The notes beneath the pieces are model-generated. The model ran no database searches and was not told the DNA's origin. It saw only the letters and a program-made list of their open reading frames with translations. From Homarus americanus (taxonomy: Eukaryota; Arthropoda; Malacostraca; Decapoda; Nephropidae): a DNA stretch of 64,000 nt. Shown piece by piece: positions 57,932-64,000 of the stretch. How positions within the stretch are numbered: position 1 is the stretch's first letter; the number at the start of each line of letters is the position of its first letter. The stretch is taken from NCBI RefSeq assembly GCF_018991925.1, contig NW_024738608.1:2818443-2882442 (forward strand), written 5' to 3'. The position numbers were made by a program, and so were the translations under genes.

Positions 57932-58055
57932 CTGCATAGTCAATAAGGCTGGTGAGTGTGTTCTCAGACATGGTGGGGTGGCGTGACATGAAGTGGATGC
58001 AGTAGTTGGTGATCCCCAGCACGTTCGTGTGACAGTCGTACTCCATCGTCGTGTT
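57932..58055 (-). CDS. Lipocalin, penultimate exon
   Basis: 124 nt between CTCCTCCACCAG and GTCACC, phase 0 in and 1 out. It encodes NTTMEYDCHTNVLGITNYC then IHFMSRHPTMSENTLTSLID. In lipocalins this is the strand G/H region (YSIVYDC), followed by the SR-PTL--E motif before the C-terminal helix. Lipocalins are secreted carriers of small hydrophobic ligands; in crustaceans the family includes crustacyanins (carotenoid binding) and ApoD-like proteins. Which subgroup this is cannot be settled. Confidence 0.72.
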
Positions 58056-59144
58056 CTGGTGGAGGAGAGGAGGGGCTCAGATAACTTAACCTTCTTTAAA
58101 TCAATTGTGAAACCCACATTACTAATAACAAGTGCAAATTTACTAATTTACTAACCCATTCTTTTTTGTTTATAGACATTATATACAATAATGTGGGGCG
58201 TCTTTTTATCTTGGGACACCCTGTATTAGTACCGGGGCTTACTGATATTAGCGACATGTACCAGTTGTCGGATGTTAGTGGTGGTTACTGTGCGTGTATT
58301 AGTGTGGTAAGTCCGAAGGTTAGGCCAGGTTAAGTTACGTTAACTTGCCTTAGCTTAGGTTGGCTTATGCTAGGGTAGGTTAGATTAGGTTAGGTTAGGA
58401 TAGACCTTCGGACCATTGAACCATCGGAATATAAAGCCGTAACCATTAATATATACCTAGGCTTACAGTCAGTCTCAAGGGTGGAGTCGACAGACACTGT
58501 AACCTCAAAGTGTAGTGGTGGTTTCTGGGTAACAGCAGGACTAACAGCTTGTGGAGGGTTACCTTAAAAAAATTAAAAGCCAACTGTTTCTATTTTGACA
58601 AATAAGGCATCCCAAGACCCCGTCAGCCGAAGTTTGTGCGTTCTGTCTGTTTTCTAACTTACATGGAGGAGTCATCAGCCTACAGAACAAGATGAACGGG
58701 TGAGGTTAGATTAGATTTTTGTTTTGTTTAGATTAGGTCGAAAACATTATAATTTCAATAATGCAGGTTTTAAAACGCAGTAAATACAAAAAAAATGTAT
58801 ACACAGTGCCACCCCCCCCGCCCCCCAGATGTTCGTGGTGATTGTGTGAGTCACTGAATGCTTGTTTCATAACAGCAATAGTGACCTGACGTGTTGATGC
58901 GCAATGGCTCCCGCAAGTGAGGACAATGTTTGTGTTGTACTACGCCCATTTTCTGTGAATTTATAACGAAGAGTTACGAGGTTATAAGGGAGAGTGAGTG
59001 TGTGTGTGTGTGTGTGTGTGTGTAGTGTGGTCCGTGAGTGATGAAGATTTATTAGAAGTTAGTTTGTATGGAAATTGATTTAGGCGAATTGGGACAGATG
59101 GTTGAATTATAACACACACACACACACACACACACTATACTAAC
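58056..59144. other. Lipocalin intron
   Basis: Contains TTAGG-like degenerate units at 58376-58402, (GT)n at 58991-59023 and (CA)n at 59112-59134. No coding signal. Confidence 0.6.
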
Positions 59145-59242
59145 CTCGTCTATGTACATGATGGAGTAGTCGAGTTGAGGGGCGAAGGGGAACCGGAACT
59201 GCTGTTTGAACTGACCTGGTGTGCCTTTGTAGATCAGGTCAG
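59145..59242 (-). CDS. Lipocalin, internal exon
   Basis: 98 nt between TTTTCACCTCAG and GTTAGT, leaving in phase 0. It encodes DLIYKGTPGQFKQQFRFPFA then PQLDYSIMYIDE, fitting the lipocalin segment ahead of strand G (F-APQ-DY-I---DE-NT). Upstream exons are not in the window's recognisable sequence; a CR1 mosaic begins about 200 bp away. Confidence 0.7.
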
Positions 59243-59429
59243 CTGAGGTGAAAAGTTGAAAGTTCGTGTAAATTGAAACAGGTTTGAGACTAAATTAATA
59301 ACTTACAAGAGGGACGTGGTTATTAATGCTAGACAGGACCTTACAGCCAGCCAGGTAAAAGTTCAGGGGGTGGGGAGTGGGGGGTGTCTCTTTGAAGAAT
59401 CGAAGTGGTGTGAAATTAAACTGAAGGGA

Positions 59430-60100
59430 AGAGACTTAGCTCATTGTTGAATGTATCTACAGATCTCCGAATTGCAGCTTATTAAACCAAGGGAATTTAA
59501 GAGCCTTAACAGACAACGTAACGGTGCTTAACTCTAACCACTTCCTTGTCATGGGGGACTTCAACTATGGCGACATCGACTGGGGAATGAAATTACACCA
59601 GATTATCTTAATAATCCTGCTACTCTATTTGTAGAAAATCTGAGAGATAATTTCCTGTTCCAACATGTGAAAGATCTGACTCACTATAGAGGGGAACAAA
59701 CACCCAAATCACTGGACCTCTTGGTGGCCAAGTTGGAACATCTAGCCCCCGTTGGCACCAGCCATAACTTGACGTTGTCCTTCAGATTTAATTGTTAATT
59801 GGTTCATGATAAGAACAGACCAAGGTTTAAATATTAGTGATGATCACGACAGGATGAGGTAGGTGATGAGGGGTTATCGCTGGCCTGACTTACTGGTAGA
59901 CAAGAATTCGAATACTACCCTGAACATTCTAGTCAGTAAAGTGAACTATTTGATTGGTAAATATACTGCATACCCAAGACCAAACTCGCTGCCTCCCAGA
60001 GTGCTAAGAGAGTTATGCAACGAGCTTGCCGAGCCCCTTAAAATCCTGTTCTACAGATGCCTGGAGGAGTAAAAGATTCCCAACGACTGGGAAATGGCAT
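59430..60100 (+). mobile_element. CR1-like LINE family 1, endonuclease and RT start
   Basis: Encodes VTVLNSNHFLVMGDFNYGD then IDWG, SLDLLVAKLEHLAPVGTSH and RVLRELCNELAEPLKILFY with KIPNDWEMA. Frames are broken. Confidence 0.72.
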
Positions 60101-60124
60101 ACTGTAGTAGGTATGTAGGTATGA

Positions 60125-60290
60125 GGCAGCTCTCAAACAGGGAGGTACTACCGCCTGGGAAGATATTGGAAGCATAATGTGTTGTCTAATGGTAGACCCT
60201 GCTGCCATATGGCCTCACGAAAATTGTGACCAAGTCCCAGGTACTGATCTGACTTTCTGCTTCATTTACACACAGTTGCAGGGTTTCAAT
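60125..60290. repeat. Dispersed repeat shared with 51265-51425
   Basis: About 160 bp, nearly identical to the copy upstream of the Jockey-like ORF2. Its position inside the CR1 copy shows it is mobile or was co-inserted. Confidence 0.85.
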
Positions 60291-60368
60291 TGTTTCCCTT
60301 AGTTTGACAACAGAAAATACTTATATCGTTCATCACTATTGCGTTTTCATTTTTGTATTTCGTTATGG

Positions 60369-60476
<108 letters not shown>

Positions 60477-60620
60477 TTTGTTATCATTATTGTTAGTAAT
60501 ATTTTATTTTTAATTTTGTATTTTTATTATCAATTGTATTTATCATGAACTAATTATTATTATTATTATTATTATTAATAGTAAATTTTCGCCCCCCAGG
60601 CCCCGATGTGGATCAGTGAC

Positions 60621-60790
60621 CTATTTGATTGGTAAGTATACTGCATACCCAAGACCAAACTCGCTGCCACCCAGAGTGCTTTGAGAGTTATGCAACGAGC
60701 TTGCCGAGCCCCTGAGAAACAAAACATCCCAGGGAGATCACCACTCTACAACTAATTATAGGCCAGTGAGCCTGACCAGCACAGTGTGTG
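60621..60790 (+). mobile_element. CR1-like LINE family 1, resumed after insertion
   Basis: It repeats 59946-60039 almost exactly (ATACTGCATACCCAAGACCA), then jumps to GGAGATCACC and NYRPVSLTST. Confidence 0.7.
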
Positions 60791-61140
60791 TGTAGTACAT
60801 ATGAACATAAGAATGGAGGAAACTGCAGCGGGCTTATTGTCCCATACTGAGCAGTCCCCTATTGCTCAGAAATCCACCCAACCTGTGTTTGAAGCTATCC
60901 AGCGTATTCGAGCTAATGATGTTGTTTGGTAACTTGTTCCATTCATCCACTACTCTATTTCCAAACCAATGTTTACCTATTTCGCGCCTAAATCTAAAGT
61001 TGTCTAATTTAAAACCATTGTTCCGACATCGTCCTGGTTGGATAGTTTGAGTACCTTTGTAATGTCCTATTGTTTAGCCCTGACTTCCATTTATACACCT
61101 CTACCATATCGCCTCTCACTCTATAAGATGCCATGAGCCC
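60791..61140 (-). mobile_element. CR1-like LINE family 2, 3' fragment
   Basis: Reverse complement shares the C-terminal coding of the copies at 30800-31110, including the region encoding RRREIG-HWF-NRVVDEWNKL-type sequence. Confidence 0.7.
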
Positions 61141-61144
61141 ATAG

Positions 61145-61375
61145 TGGAATATATATTGCAAAACAACCAAATTTTATGCCGGGATGCTTCTGCTTGACAC
61201 AATTACTTAAGGTGCTGGGTGTTTGGACTCAGCTCCGGGAGTGTGGTGACAATATCGACAATATATATCTGGACATTGTCAAGGCTTTTGACAGCATAAC
61301 CCATGAAAAGCTGAAAATGAAACTGGATGCATATGGAATTCAGGAAAGTGTCCTAGCGTGGATCAGAGACCAGGG
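61145..61375 (+). mobile_element. CR1-like LINE family 1, RT fragment
   Basis: Encodes TQLLKVLGVWTQLRECGDNI and NIYLDIVKAFDSITHEKLKM then KLDAYGI, the RT block with the first catalytic Asp. Confidence 0.75.
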
Positions 61376-64000
61376 AAGGGTAGGTTTAAATGTATACTAT
61401 ACAAACAGTAGGAGCGTTAGAAATAAAATAGACTTGCTGAGAGCGGTTGTATGTACCAAGAATGTAGACGTCATAGCAATCACCAAAACTTGGATGAATT
61501 TGGCGAGCAAAATTTTTTTATCAGAGTACCACATAGAAGGGTACAACCTTTTTCACAAGGACAGGGAAGGTAGGAAGGGGGGGAGGGGTCGCACTCTTCG
61601 TCAAGGATACATTAAAATGTTGTATTAATAATTCAATAAAGGGTGAAGTAGGAACCGAGTCTGTATGGGTAGAAATCACGGAAGGAAGAGAAAAACTAAT
61701 TATGGGAGTAATTTACAGGCCCCCAAGTCTTGGGAAGGAAGCAACTCAGCCCATATGGCAGGAAATGAGTAGGGCAGCAAAATATAACAACCTGTGCATT
61801 ATGGGGGATTTCAACTTCAGAAATATTGACTGGGACAACATTGTAGGTGACTATGAATCTGAAGACTTCCTACACGCAGTACAGGACAATTTTTTGAAAC
61901 AACTAATTACAGAACCTACTAGAGGTGACAGTATATTAGATCTAGTATTAACAAATAAAGAAAATGTTATCAGAGATATCACAGTAGGGGAAGAACTAGG
62001 TAACAATGATCACAGAGAAATCAGGTTCACCCTAAATTGGGAAACGAAAAACAATGACAATATGGTCAGAGTCCCAAACTTTCGGTTGGCGGATTATCAG
62101 GGGTTAAGAAGGTACCTAGGTGAGGTCACCTGGGAACAGTCACGTCAGTCACCAGTAGGAAGGGGTGAGGTCATAGATGACACAACAATTGATCATGACG
62201 CAACAATTGATCATGACTATAATATATTCACTAGTATACTACATAAAGCACAAGAACAAAATATACCATACAGAAAAATTAGGTCAAATAAGAATGAGCC
62301 AAGGTGGATGACCAGAAAACTTAAACATGACATAGGAATAAGGAAAGGAATATATAAGAAATTAAAGGGAGGGGAGTAGCAGCTCAGAAATAGGTATAAT
62401 GAACTAGTTAGGAATGTTAAGAAAAATGTAAGGAAAGCAAAGAGAGACTATGAAATCAAAATAGCAAGAGAATCCAAGGCGAATCCCAAGGGATTTTTCC
62501 AGGTATAGAGAACAAAGGTCAAGGACAAAGTTGGGCCTTTAAAGTCAGGGAGGGGAGAAGTGATAAATGGCAGTGAAGAAATAAGCAAAGCATTGAACAA
62601 CTACTTCTTATCAGTTGTCACAGAGGAAATTTGCGATGAAATTCCAGAGGTGGAACTGATATTTAAGGGAAAGGAAGAAAAGAAATTAAAGAATATCGCT
62701 ATCAGAAAAGAGGATGTTCTTAAGAAGATAAGTATACTAAAGAAGACAAAATTCCCAGGGCTGGATGAAATTTTTCCTCGAGTCTTGAAAGAGTGTAGGG
62801 AACAGATTAGCTGACCCCTCGTAAACTAATTTCCAAAATCATTAAACACCGGAGTTGTGCCAGACTTGTGGAAACAGAGGGAGACAGAGCATCAGCGTCA
62901 AATTACCGGCCGATCAGTTTGACGTCAGTAGTGTGAAATTTCTTGAATCAATTATAGCAGATAACATCCGATTGCATTTAGAGAAAAGCAAATTAATCTA
63001 CGACTCTCAACATGGGTTTACAAAGGGAAAATCTTGTCTAACAAATCTGCTGACATTTTTTAGGAAAGTCTTCGAGGCAGTAGATAATGACGAAAATTAC
63101 GATGTTATTTACTTAGACTTTAGCAAAGCATTTGACAGAGTACCCCATCAGAGGCTTCTGAGAAAAATTAAGGCTCATGGTATCGAGGGGAAAGTTTTAA
63201 GTTGGATAAAATCATGGCTCACCGATAGAACGCAGAGGGTCAGCGTAGATGGTGTTAAATCTGAGTGGGGTCGTGTAACCAGTGGGGTTCCCCAGGGGTC
63301 ACTACTAAGCCCACTCTTGTTCATAATCTACATAAACGATCTAGATACTGGGATCAGCAGTGATATAAGCAAGTTTGCGGATGACACCAAAATAGGGCGG
63401 CAGATTAATTCAGGGCAGGATGCAAATGCATTACAGGATGATCTAAATAAACTGCAGGGGTGAACTGAAAAATGGCAAATGAAATTCAACACCAGCAAGT
63501 GCAGCGTCCTTAATATTGGAAGAACAAATACTGTCAATATATACAGCCTTAACAACATCAACCTAGAGAAGTCGACTTGTGAAAGAGACCTAGGGGTACT
63601 TGTAAGCCCGGACCTACGGCCTAGAAACCAGTGCGTTAATGTTCAAAATAAGGCAAACAGAGTATTGGGTTTTATATCTAGAAGTGTAAGTAATAAGAGT
63701 GCAGAGGTCTTATTGCAACTATACAGTATCTTGCGCTAGTCAGGCCGCACCTCGATTATGCGGTTCAGTTCTGGTGCCCTTATTATAGAATGGATATCAA
63801 TTCACTAGAGTCGGTGCAGCGAAGAATGACGAAAATGATTCCGGGACTTAGAAACCTTCCATATCAGGATAGGTTAAAGAAATTAAAGTTGCATTCCCTA
63901 GAAAGACGAAGAGTGCGGGGAGATATGATAGAAGTATTCAAGTGGGTGAAAGGAATCAATAAAGGTGATATAGATAAAGTTCTTATAATATCCGAGCAGG
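61376..64000 (+). mobile_element. CR1-like LINE family 2, near full ORF2, runs off the right edge
   Basis: Endonuclease: VYYTNSRSVRNKIDLLRAVV, IAITKTW, IYRPPS, IMGDFNFRNIDW, SILDLVLTNKENVIRDITVG and NNDHREIRF. RT: YDSQHGFTKGKSCLTNLLTF, YLDFSKAFDRVPHQRLLRKI, SGVPQGSLLSPLLFIIYIND and KFADDTKIGRQI (catalytic FADD), then GRTNTVNIYSLNNINLEKST, CERDLGVLVSPDL and RMDINSLESVQRRMTKMIPG. Breaks: a G-run frameshift near 61590, stops near 62377 and 62812, a frame change near 62930, and TGA near 63463. The RT part is very close to the minus-strand copy at 30700-32345. Confidence 0.85.

Overview
This window is a gene-poor, repeat-rich piece of an animal nuclear genome. A decapod crustacean, or a close arthropod relative, fits best. 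The reasons are very long introns full of CR1, Jockey and RTE-like LINEs, a Penelope-like element with a GIY-YIG domain, tRNA-derived SINEs, short TTAGG (arthropod telomere-type) tracts, abundant dinucleotide and trinucleotide microsatellites, and a lipocalin gene. The species is inferred only from this content. A run of exactly 100 N at 18165-18264 marks a scaffold gap of unknown real size.

Four host loci can be recognised. (1) The last coding exon of a Churchill-type zinc-binding protein (CHURC1) lies at 5663-5826 (+). (2) A single-exon fukutin-related protein gene (FKRP) lies at 10000-11477 (+); it is nearly full length but carries two apparent one-base insertions. (3) A beta-1,3-glucuronyltransferase (GlcAT-I/B3GAT type) lies on the minus strand, with five phase-compatible exons at 45011-44903, 40163-40051, 23953-23812, 20998-20844 and 20566-20390. 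Its second intron is about 16 kb of nested repeats and its C-terminal exon was not found. (4) The last three exons of a lipocalin lie on the minus strand (59242-59145, 58055-57932, 57759-57722). FKRP and GlcAT both act in Golgi glycosylation (dystroglycan core and glycosaminoglycan linker); there is no evidence that they are co-regulated.

Mobile elements by region. 1-1 kb: end of an unclassified transposon-like protein. 1.5-4.5 kb: hAT element with ZBED5-type transposase and a perfect 8-bp target duplication. 6.2-9.5 kb: Tigger-like element with an internal duplication, into which a solo LTR and a CACTG-ended DNA transposon have inserted. 12-17.6 kb: cluster of Tigger/pogo deletion derivatives. 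21.6-23.2 kb: DNA transposon with a spliced-looking protein of uncertain superfamily, inside a GlcAT intron. 24-36 kb: Jockey, CR1 and Penelope fragments, minisatellites, SINE dimers and a Merlin relic. 37.1-39.6 kb: foldback element inside a CR1 copy. 40.8-44.8 kb: RTE-like LINE. 46-57 kb: Harbinger MITE, more LINEs and a Gag-like ORF1. 59.4-64 kb: mosaic of two CR1 families, the second running off the right edge.

No new functional gene system was identified. The least explained items are two transposon-like proteins (left edge and 21.9-22.9 kb) that seem to share an architecture, and the unusually clear insertion history recorded by nested elements with intact target-site duplications.
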